Positions 1-5,957 of a DNA stretch of 5,957 nt are shown one piece after another. Origin of the DNA: SAR86 cluster bacterium (GTDB taxonomy: Bacteria; Pseudomonadota; Gammaproteobacteria; Magnimaribacterales; D2472); the NCBI GenBank assembly GCA_016779285.1, contig JADHNV010000058.1:1-5957 (forward strand), in the 5' to 3' direction. Under the pieces are notes generated by a model, which did no database searches, had not been told where the DNA came from, and worked only from the letters and a program-made list of their open reading frames with translations. A program made the position numbers and the translations under genes. Numbering within the stretch: position 1 is the stretch's first letter; each line of letters starts with the position of its first letter.

Positions 1-10
1 TTCTTGGTGG

Positions 11-47
11 GTCACTAAGCTCTTTTTTATCGTCGACTCTTAGTAAC
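11..47 (-). other. 9-bp inverted repeat, RNA hairpin candidate
   Basis: GTCACTAAG (11-19) is mirrored by CTTAGTAAC (39-47). As minus-strand RNA the arms pair over 9 bp, GUUACUAAG with CUUAGUGAC, with one G-U wobble and a 19-nt loop. As plus-strand RNA the same position is a C-A mismatch, so the pairing favours a leftward transcript. No U-run follows the stem, so it is not a terminator. It sits within the transcript expected from the candidate promoter at 131-158. Confidence 0.4.
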
Positions 48-130
48 GCTTTCGCCCTTCGTCTCTACCTTCTCTTTCTCTCTTACTCCCGTCTGCAGTT
101 GTTTGTAAGTCGGTCCGAGTTGGTCTATTT

Positions 131-158
131 AATATACGCCTTTTGGAAATAGTGTCAA
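131..158 (-). promoter_or_regulatory. Candidate sigma-70 promoter pointing left
   Basis: Read on the minus strand there is a perfect -35 box TTGACA (153-158), a 16-nt spacer and a near-perfect -10 box TATATT (131-136). Transcription would start near 124 and run out of the window at position 1. It lies just after the GH2 stop codon, so it would serve whatever lies to the left, not the four-gene operon. The same TGTCAA bases form the loop of a possible rightward terminator, so this is a good match but not proven. Confidence 0.45.
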
Positions 159-169
159 CACTTTTTTTT
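146..169 (+). terminator. Weak rightward intrinsic terminator candidate
   Basis: On the plus strand AGTG (151-154), loop TCAA and CACT (159-162) form a 4-bp stem. It can extend by three A-T pairs across one T-T mismatch, and a run of eight T ends at 169. This could end a rightward transcript entering from the left edge. The stem is short and shares its loop with the -35 box of the leftward promoter candidate, so at most one of the two readings may matter. Confidence 0.22.
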
Positions 170-196
170 AAAAAAATGTAAGAAATTTAAAAAAAT
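159..196 (-). promoter_or_regulatory. A/T-tract region, possible UP element
   Basis: The 38 bases between the GH2 stop codon and the candidate -35 box are almost pure A/T. They include a T8-A7 block (162-176) and another A7 run (189-195). A/T tracts directly upstream of a -35 box resemble the UP elements of strong stable-RNA promoters, which bind the RNA polymerase alpha subunit. The region may also simply be the GH2 3' untranslated end. No GC-rich hairpin typical of an intrinsic terminator is seen for the operon. Confidence 0.3.
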
Positions 197-2236
197 TTAT
201 TTATTCCATTCATTTGCATAAAAATCAGACAAAACTTTAAAAGCTTCTTTTTTATTTCCGTTTTCATCGATCAGTCCTTTTCTATTATAAAAATCTTGAA
301 TGCCAGCCAAAGGTCTAAGCATTGCTCTAAAATCCTTTAGGACCCAAGGGCTAATTCCTTGTATTTGCGAGTTGTTAGATAGCATTTCTAACTGGTGCTG
401 ATAAAGCTTCGCTTGATATTCTTCGGACCAAATTTTATTTGTACGATTGCCGTACTTGGCACCAGCACCAAACTCAGAAATATGAATAGGCTTATCAAAT
501 GATGAGGTAATTTTGATCGTTGGCATAACCTCAAACATGAGCCTTCTCAAAGTGCCTTCGGAAATCATCATTTGATCTGTAAAAAATGTTACGTAGTACC
601 AACCAAAGTATTCATTGTAAGAAATCAAATCAATACTCTCCCCGAGAGGATCATCGATCGATAGAGAGAAAGATAATTCATCTTCAATTGAAATATTAGC
701 TTGATCAAGAATTACTGAAAAAATAGCTTTTTCTTTTGGCTCAACCCACTTGGATTTAGCTCCTTGCAAAGCTAAGACAAGCGCAAGGGATCTAAATTGT
801 TCTTCGCTGCCAGATAAAAGAGCTGCTGTGGTTAAGCGCGATGCGTCGTTGATTTCTATCTCTGAGAGAAGGGATTGTAGAAACTTCATTCTTGAAGAAG
901 ATAACGGTGTTTCATTGGCAACAGACCAGACCACTACAGATGACCTGTTTTGATCTCTTTGAACCAGTCTAGAAATTTGATTTTTTGCTATCTTTAACGT
1001 CTCAGGATTATCCCAATCTATGTTCCAATAAACAGGCACCTCCTCCCAAAGCATAAGCCCCATTTGATCTGCAACCTTAGCTAGATGACGAGTATAGGGG
1101 TAATGGGCTGCTCTGATAAAATTAACATTTAAATCTTTAGCCGTTGCAAGCAGCTGTTTAAAATGCTCCGTTGAAAAAGCCGGACCTGGTATACCGATGG
1201 GCTCGGAGTGCATTGCAATTCCCTTGAATCTAATCTCGCGGTTATTTAAAAATATTTTTTGGCCTTGGGTTTGAATAGATCGAAAACCTATCACATCAGA
1301 GATTGTTTCTGCATTGGATGAAATGATTACCTCATAAAGCTTAGGGCTCTCGGGTGACCAAAGTTGGGGATTTATTTTTATATTTTCTTCAATGACGCCT
1401 AAGGAGTTTGTTTGATATTTGGCTGTAAACTTAAGCTCTGGGATTTCAAGCTTAATGTTATGCCCAGAGGATGGATGATTCATTTTAAGTTTGAATAGAG
1501 CTTCAGTAAAATTATCTGGGTTAAGCTGCAAATATGCATTTTGTATAAATTGCTTCGGTGTCTCAACGATATAAACATCGCCAACAATACCTCCCCATGG
1601 CCACCAGTCTGTTTTTTGGGTTGGAACGGATGACTCATTGAGAGTATTGTCGGTCTGCACCAACAAAATATTTTCACCCTCCTTTAAATGTTCAGAAATT
1701 TCAAAATTAAATGGGACATAGCCACCTTCAAATTTTCCTACAATCAATCCATTGATAAAGACTCGGGTCGTGAAGTTGCTGCCTTCAATGTAAAGGTGAG
1801 TCAAAGATTCTTCTTTGGGCGTGTATTGAAATTTTTTATAGAGCCAGACGGGTCCTCTATAGAAAAGAAGTTTTTTATCTGCAGCATTCCAGGCTCCAGG
1901 AATTTGAATTTTTTTTGCGGTTTCAAAGTTATATTCAATTAACTCCATGCCTGTAGTTTGAGTTTTGTTTTTTGGGAACCCTCCAAAAAAAGATGATTCA
2001 GGCAAGCCATTGTTCATAGGATCAACTATGTAACTCCATTCACCATTCAAATTTATAATTTGTCGTGAATCTATCCATCCAATCAAATCATCTGGAGTTG
2101 GGTAGGAAGGTGCCTGTCTCTGAAAAAAACTATCTGCATCGGATTGATCTTGAGATTGCAAATCAAATGCAAAGCATAGTAGTAAACTTAAAAGAGTTTT
2201 TGGGATTAAGTTAAGAATTAATTTAATCAAGGACAA
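197..2236 (-). CDS. Exported glycoside hydrolase family 2 (beta-glucuronidase/beta-galactosidase-like)
   Basis: This 679-residue retaining glycosidase of GH2 has a signal peptide (about residues 1-29: IKLILNLIPK, then LLSLLLCFAF), a sugar-binding jelly-roll domain (about 55-225, with WWPWGG), an Ig-like domain (about 226-320) and a TIM barrel (about 321-679). In the barrel are FIRAAHYPYT, LWEEVPVYW, the acid/base Glu442 in VANETP (codon 911-913) and the nucleophile Glu588 in HISEFGAG (codon 473-475). Near the C-terminus, PWVLKDFR is followed by Asn651-Arg-Lys653, matching the NxK motif that contacts the uronate carboxylate in beta-glucuronidases. The exact substrate is still open. A stop codon lies four codons before the TTG at 2236 and the next Met is inside the catalytic fold (residue 74), so the start must be TTG at 2236 or 2230. 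Either overlaps the M20 stop (14 or 8 nt) and lacks a Shine-Dalgarno site, which suggests translational coupling. An extra segment lies around residues 474-522. Confidence 0.93.
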   Translation of the reverse strand: MSLIKLILNLIPKTLLSLLLCFAFDLQSQDQSDADSFFQRQAPSYPTPDDLIGWIDSRQIINLNGEWSYIVDPMNNGLPESSFFGGFPKNKTQTTGMELIEYNFETAKKIQIPGAWNAADKKLLFYRGPVWLYKKFQYTPKEESLTHLYIEGSNFTTRVFINGLIVGKFEGGYVPFNFEISEHLKEGENILLVQTDNTLNESSVPTQKTDWWPWGGIVGDVYIVETPKQFIQNAYLQLNPDNFTEALFKLKMNHPSSGHNIKLEIPELKFTAKYQTNSLGVIEENIKINPQLWSPESPKLYEVIISSNAETISDVIGFRSIQTQGQKIFLNNREIRFKGIAMHSEPIGIPGPAFSTEHFKQLLATAKDLNVNFIRAAHYPYTRHLAKVADQMGLMLWEEVPVYWNIDWDNPETLKIAKNQISRLVQRDQNRSSVVVWSVANETPLSSSRMKFLQSLLSEIEINDASRLTTAALLSGSEEQFRSLALVLALQGAKSKWVEPKEKAIFSVILDQANISIEDELSFSLSIDDPLGESIDLISYNEYFGWYYVTFFTDQMMISEGTLRRLMFEVMPTIKITSSFDKPIHISEFGAGAKYGNRTNKIWSEEYQAKLYQHQLEMLSNNSQIQGISPWVLKDFRAMLRPLAGIQDFYNRKGLIDENGNKKEAFKVLSDFYANEWNK

Positions 2237-3584
2237 ACTGACGAACTATTTGATATAGATCTTCTGTACCTTCAAGATAGCTGGAAACTTTTACTCTTTC
2301 ATTATTTCCATGCACTCCAGAAAAATCATTGGGATCAAAGATAATGGGATTAAAGCCATAACTATCTATACCAAGCTCACGAGTGAAGTGACTGTCAGTA
2401 AATCCAGTGCTTACTGCTGGAGCTACTCTTGAGCCAGGATGTAATGAGGTTGTAGTAGATTGTATATGCTGAAAGAGCTCAGATTCAGTTGATGAAACTG
2501 CGGGAGCAAAAGCAAGTACAAGTTCAACTTTAACCCCTGCTGGCTCAACTAAATTTTTAAAATCCTTGATAAATTCTTTAGAACTCCTATCAGGAAGCAT
2601 CCTGCAGTCGACCTCTGCTTCTGCAACAGGAGGGACGACGTTAATTTTTTGAGAACCTTTTAACATTGTTAAGGAGCACGTATCTCTTGTTAATGCATGA
2701 TAGGAAGGAGAAAACTCTTGTAGTTTAGCAAGAAAACCCTGTTGCTTAATTGCTGTTTTGATATCTGCAAAAGCCTCTGCATTTTCACCAACCATATTCA
2801 AAGAAAGGCTTTTAAAATATGTTTCTACTGCTGGAATAATTCTAGCTGGAAATGGATTCTCTCTGATCAAATTTAAGGCATGGACAATGCGGGAAACTGA
2901 GCTAGTTGCTCTGGGTGATGAACCATGTCCAGGCTCATCAGTAGCTATTAACCTAAGCCAAACTGGAACTTTTTGGGTTACCTCAATTGAAAACACAGTC
3001 TCATTATGAATGTTTAGACCGCTGCCACCCTCGTTAATAAGATAGCCAGCTCCTTGAAAAACCTCGGGATGATTTTCTATCATCCAGCCAGCACCATAAA
3101 GACCTCCAGCCTCCTCATCTGCGGTTGCAAGAAAAACCAAGTCTCTGTTAAGTTTTTTATTTTCTCTGTGGAGCCTTATAAAAGATACAAGATGAGAGAT
3201 TCCAGCCCCCTTCATGTCGATAACGCCTCTTCCGTAAAGATATCCATCTTTGATTTCAGCGATCATTGGATCTGTGTCCCAGTAATCTTTTGATGCTGGA
3301 ACAACATCAGTGTGCTGCAATAAAATTAATGCAGGCTTGTTTCCACCTTTGATTCTTGCCCAAATGTTTCCTCTTCCAGGTGCGCTTTCTGCTGTAAAAT
3401 ATTCTATTCCCTCCTCTTCAAATATTTTTGCATAAAAATCTACTGCCCGTGATTCATTGCCCGGAGGGTTAATGGTATCCACGCCAACAAATTCTGAAAG
3501 CAATTTAATCGGATCAAGAGATTCTGCTGAAAGTGAGATATTAAAAATAAAGACACAACTTATGATTATTTTTTTTACAAACAT
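2223..3584 (-). CDS. Exported M20-family zinc metallohydrolase
   Basis: This is a 453-residue M20 family hydrolase (peptidase, aminoacylase or deacylase type) that probably uses two zinc ions. Counting from the ATG at 3584, the metal-binding set is complete: His91 and Asp93 in LLQHTDVVPA, bridging Asp123 in GRGVIDMKG, Glu157-Glu158 in TADEEAGG (general base then ligand), Glu185 in INEGGSG and His425 in GVHGNNE. GHGSSP near 220 is the conserved His segment of the lid and dimerisation domain, which spans about residues 200-320. Residues 1-20 form a signal peptide (MFVKK, then a hydrophobic run, with likely cleavage at SLSA/ES), so it acts in the periplasm or outside. A TTG at 3587 could add one residue, but the ATG has the better spacing, 7 nt from GGAG. 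It is related to carboxypeptidase S, ArgE/DapE and PM20D1-like enzymes; the substrate is unknown. Its end overlaps the GH2 start. Confidence 0.93.
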   Translation of the reverse strand: MFVKKIIISCVFIFNISLSAESLDPIKLLSEFVGVDTINPPGNESRAVDFYAKIFEEEGIEYFTAESAPGRGNIWARIKGGNKPALILLQHTDVVPASKDYWDTDPMIAEIKDGYLYGRGVIDMKGAGISHLVSFIRLHRENKKLNRDLVFLATADEEAGGLYGAGWMIENHPEVFQGAGYLINEGGSGLNIHNETVFSIEVTQKVPVWLRLIATDEPGHGSSPRATSSVSRIVHALNLIRENPFPARIIPAVETYFKSLSLNMVGENAEAFADIKTAIKQQGFLAKLQEFSPSYHALTRDTCSLTMLKGSQKINVVPPVAEAEVDCRMLPDRSSKEFIKDFKNLVEPAGVKVELVLAFAPAVSSTESELFQHIQSTTTSLHPGSRVAPAVSTGFTDSHFTRELGIDSYGFNPIIFDPNDFSGVHGNNERVKVSSYLEGTEDLYQIVRQFVLD

Positions 3585-3871
3585 CAATTAACTCCCTCTA
3601 CTAAAACAACATGACGGTTAGATGAATTTAAAGAGTGCCTTAACGCTTCTTGATAGTCACTAGACTCATAGCAAAGTTTGGCCTCCTGCATTGAGTTAAA
3701 TTCAACTAAAACAGTTCTTTCGTATGGGCCGCCCTCTAGCTCAATTTGCTTGCCGCCCCTAACTAAGAAAGTTCCTCCATGCTTGTTGATTGCCGGTCCT
3801 GCTAACTTAATATATTCATCATACTCATCAGAGTTGTGAACATGACATCTAGTGATCCAGTAAGCTTTCAT
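3584..3871 (-). CDS. DUF1330 family small protein
   Basis: This is a 95-residue cytoplasmic protein of the DUF1330 family (Pfam PF07045), a dimeric alpha/beta-barrel-like fold of unknown function. Family hallmarks are the start MKAYWITRCHV, the helix DEYDEYIKLAGPAI, then GGTFLVRGG, an ERTVLVEF strand, the YESSDYQEA helix and the closing VLVEG strand. The length is normal and the protein appears intact, with no signal peptide or membrane segment. The ATG at 3871 shares ATGA with the glcB stop codon and has no Shine-Dalgarno sequence just upstream, so it is probably translated by ribosomes finishing glcB. Its own TGA overlaps the following ATG by one base. Close coupling to malate synthase suggests a metabolic role in the same pathway, but that is inference; no catalytic role can be assigned from the sequence. 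Confidence 0.9.
   Translation of the reverse strand: MKAYWITRCHVHNSDEYDEYIKLAGPAINKHGGTFLVRGGKQIELEGGPYERTVLVEFNSMQEAKLCYESSDYQEALRHSLNSSNRHVVLVEGVN
3592..3599 (-). promoter_or_regulatory. Shine-Dalgarno site of the M20 gene
   Basis: The minus strand reads AGAGGGAG here, ending 7 nt before the ATG at 3584 and 4 nt before the in-frame TTG at 3587. The spacing favours the ATG as the true start. The site lies inside the last codons of the DUF1330 gene. It is the only clear ribosome binding site in the operon; the DUF1330 and GH2 starts have none. Confidence 0.7.
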
Positions 3872-5957
3872 TGAGCTTTAAATTTCAATCTCATCTCATG
3901 CAAAATTGGCTCAGTGTAACCACTTGGCTGAATCCTTCCCTCTATTGCTAGGTTGCAAGCAGCCATAAATGCAATTCCATCGTAAGTTGGTGCCATGGGT
4001 TGATAAAATGGATCACCCGAGTTTTGTTGATCTACAACAACGGCCATACGTTTCATGGTTTCCATGACTTGATCCTCAGAACAAACAGAATGATGCAACC
4101 AATTGGCGATGTGTTGACTAGATATTCTGCAAGTAGCCCTATCCTCCATCAGCCCTATGTTATTGATATCAGGAACTTTGGAGCATCCAACACCTTGATC
4201 TACCCATCGAACTACGTAACCTAGAATACCTTGAGCATTGTTATCTAATTCCTTTTGCACCTCTTCTGGTGACAAAGAGCCAACATCTGACATCACAGGG
4301 ATGGTTAAAATATCATCCAAACTTGCTTTGGTTCTTTCAAGTAATTTTTCTTGACGCTCAGATACCAAGATTTGATGGTAGTGCATTGCATGCAAAGTAG
4401 CGCCAGTTGGCGAAGGAACCCAGGCACAGTTAGCGCCAGATTCTGGGTGCATGGTTTTCGTTTCATACATGTTTAACATCTCATCAGGCATCGGCCACAT
4501 GCCTTTACCTATCTGTGCATTGCCTTTGAATCCAGTCTCAAGGCCAGAATCAACATTCCAATCTTCATAGGCAAGAATCCAAGGCTGTTGTTTCATTTGA
4601 GCTTTAGGAATCATGGGGCCCGCCTCCATGCTTGTATGAATTTCATCACCGGTTCTATCTAAAAATCCTGTGTTAATAAAAATTACTCTTTCCTTGGCAA
4701 CACGAATGCACTCTTTGAGATTCACAGTGGTTCTTCTTTCCTCATCCATGATTCCAATTTTTGCAGTCAACGGATTCAGGTTTAATGATTTCTCTACTGC
4801 TGAAAATAAATCACATGTAAATTGTACTTCCTCGGGACCATGCATTTTTGGCTTAACAATGTAAATGCTTCCAGCCTTTGAGTTTTGTAGATGACTGTTG
4901 CCATTTAAATCATGCATGGCAATACAGATCGTAAACATCGCGTCCAATATGCCCTCAGGAACCTCGTCACCCTTTTGATCAAGGATTGCAGGATTAGTCA
5001 TTAGATGTCCAACATTCCTTACTAACATCAAACTTCTTCCTGGAAGCGTAAAATTGGACCCATCTGGTGCAATATAATTTCTATCTGGATTGAGGGATCT
5101 TGTCATTTCAGCCCCCCCTTTAACAAAAGTTTCTTTTAAATCACCTTTCATTAAGCCTAGCCAATTTCTATAGACGGTAACCTTATCCTCCCCATCAACT
5201 GCTGCAACTGAGTCCTCACAATCTTGAATCGTCGTAATCGCAGACTCGAGCAATACATCCTTTATACCCGCAGGATCTGTGGCTCCCACAGAATGCTCCG
5301 GATCAATCTGAATCTCAGCATGGAGATTGTTGTTTTTAAGTAAAACTGCAGAGGGCTCTTCCGCTGAGCCTAGATATCCTTGGAACTGATCATTGTTTAA
5401 AAGACTGGTAGTCTTGCCATTGAGGAGGCTAATTTCTAAAAGACCGTCTCTAACATTAAAAGAGTTAATATCTGCGTAGCTTGCATTATCAATTGTGAAA
5501 TTATCATCTAGAAATTTCTTCGCAAACTCAATAACTTTATCTCCACGCACAGGATTATAGGCGCCAGCTTTTGAGGCACCATTTTCCTCTGAAATCATAT
5601 CTGTACCATACAGGGCGTCATAAAGACTTCCCCATCTTGCATTAGCAGCATTTAAAGCAAATCTTGCATTCATCACCGGAACAACCAATTGAGGTCCAGC
5701 AATAGATGCAATTTCTGGATCTACATTCCCGGTTGTAATTTTAAAATCTCCACCCTCTTCTAAAAGATATCCTATTTCTTTTAAAAAGCTTTTATAAACA
5801 TTTAAATTTTTTTCTTCCCCGGGGTGAGCTAAATGCCATGCATCTATTTGTTCCTGCATGGATTCTCTGATTTCTAGCAATTTTTTATTTTTAGGACTAA
5901 ATTCATTAATAATATTCTCTAAACTTGTCCAAAAATGCTCTTCCGATAAGTCTAATC
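3868..5957 (-). CDS. glcB: Malate synthase G, 5' end cut off by window edge
   Basis: This gene encodes malate synthase G, the cytoplasmic Mg-dependent enzyme that condenses glyoxylate with acetyl-CoA to give malate and CoA (glyoxylate shunt and glycolate use). The frame stays open to position 5957: codons upstream of the TTG at 5880 read LDLSEEHFW and SPKNKKLL, which match the family N-terminus. About 695 residues are visible and about 28 are missing, which fits the usual ~723. Active-site residues of the E. coli enzyme are recognisable: Arg338 at 5017-5019 (LVRNVGHLM), Glu427 at 4741-4743 (GIMDEERRT), Asp455 at 4657-4659 (NTGFLDRTGDE), Cys617 at 4183-4185 (GVGCSKVPD) and catalytic base Asp631 at 4141-4143 (LMEDRAT). 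A three-residue insertion before the GSIYIVKPKMHG block, relative to E. coli, resembles the mycobacterial form. A Cys replaces the usual Leu in RATxRISSQ. Its TGA stop overlaps the next ATG by 4 nt. The start codon and promoter lie outside the window. Confidence 0.98.
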   Translation of the reverse strand, partial: LDLSEEHFWTSLENIINEFSPKNKKLLEIRESMQEQIDAWHLAHPGEEKNLNVYKSFLKEIGYLLEEGGDFKITTGNVDPEIASIAGPQLVVPVMNARFALNAANARWGSLYDALYGTDMISEENGASKAGAYNPVRGDKVIEFAKKFLDDNFTIDNASYADINSFNVRDGLLEISLLNGKTTSLLNNDQFQGYLGSAEEPSAVLLKNNNLHAEIQIDPEHSVGATDPAGIKDVLLESAITTIQDCEDSVAAVDGEDKVTVYRNWLGLMKGDLKETFVKGGAEMTRSLNPDRNYIAPDGSNFTLPGRSLMLVRNVGHLMTNPAILDQKGDEVPEGILDAMFTICIAMHDLNGNSHLQNSKAGSIYIVKPKMHGPEEVQFTCDLFSAVEKSLNLNPLTAKIGIMDEERRTTVNLKECIRVAKERVIFINTGFLDRTGDEIHTSMEAGPMIPKAQMKQQPWILAYEDWNVDSGLETGFKGNAQIGKGMWPMPDEMLNMYETKTMHPESGANCAWVPSPTGATLHAMHYHQILVSERQEKLLERTKASLDDILTIPVMSDVGSLSPEEVQKELDNNAQGILGYVVRWVDQGVGCSKVPDINNIGLMEDRATCRISSQHIANWLHHSVCSEDQVMETMKRMAVVVDQQNSGDPFYQPMAPTYDGIAFMAACNLAIEGRIQPSGYTEPILHEMRLKFKAQ

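Noticed and set aside
17..31. AAGCTCTTTTTTATC resembling an rRNA boxA element on the plus strand
   Set aside because: It is a loose match and points the opposite way from the candidate promoter, with no rRNA sequence to its right.
71..81. Mirror repeat TCTCTTTCTCT in a polypyrimidine tract (51-90), possible triplex DNA
   Set aside because: The perfect mirror is only 11 nt long and is expected in a stretch that is about 90% pyrimidine.
82..109. CTTAC/GTAAG 5-bp inverted repeat with an 18-nt loop
   Set aside because: It is too short and its loop too long to stand out from chance; noted only as possible extra folding of the leftward transcript.
750..953. Plus-strand open frames inside the four genes (for example 750-953, 2758-3009, 4000-4224)
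   Set aside because: They are antisense to well-supported coding sequence, short, and show no recognisable protein features.
3585..3587. TTG at 3587 as start of the M20 gene
   Set aside because: The next codon is ATG with a 7-nt spacing to GGAG; the TTG would leave only 4 nt and adds a single residue.
5878..5880. TTG at 5880 as the start of malate synthase G
   Set aside because: The 25 codons upstream are open and match the family N-terminus (EEHFW, SPKNKKLL), so the true start lies beyond the right edge.

Overview
This window looks like part of a chromosome of a fairly AT-rich gram-negative bacterium. A marine gammaproteobacterium is my best guess. That rests on the roughly 40% G+C (estimated by eye), the very tight gene packing, the secreted-hydrolase content and the style of the proteins; no marker gene confirms it.

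Layout: positions 197 to 5957 hold four genes, all on the minus strand and all touching or overlapping, so they are read from right to left as one operon. The order of transcription is: malate synthase G (glcB, 5' end cut off by the right window edge), a 95-residue DUF1330 protein, an exported M20-family metallohydrolase, and an exported glycoside hydrolase family 2 enzyme of the beta-glucuronidase/beta-galactosidase type. The junctions are an ATGA overlap (4 nt), a TGATG overlap (1 nt) and an 8 or 14 nt overlap leading to a TTG start. Only the M20 gene has a visible Shine-Dalgarno sequence, so the DUF1330 and GH2 genes are probably translated by coupling.

How the genes may work together: malate synthase G joins glyoxylate and acetyl-CoA in the cytoplasm, as in growth on C2 compounds or glycolate. 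The last two products carry N-terminal signal peptides and would act in the periplasm or outside, releasing amino or acyl units (M20) and sugars or uronic acids (GH2). A scavenging operon is a reasonable inference, but no substrate can be read from the sequence.

Positions 1 to 196 hold no gene I can confirm. A very AT-rich stretch follows the GH2 stop codon. Inside it is a promoter-like element pointing left (TTGACA, 16 nt, TATATT, with A/T tracts just upstream). It would drive a purine-rich transcript with a 9-bp hairpin that leaves the window at position 1. The same bases can also be read as a weak rightward terminator, so this end is the least settled and most interesting part of the window. 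The promoter of the four-gene operon lies beyond the right edge.
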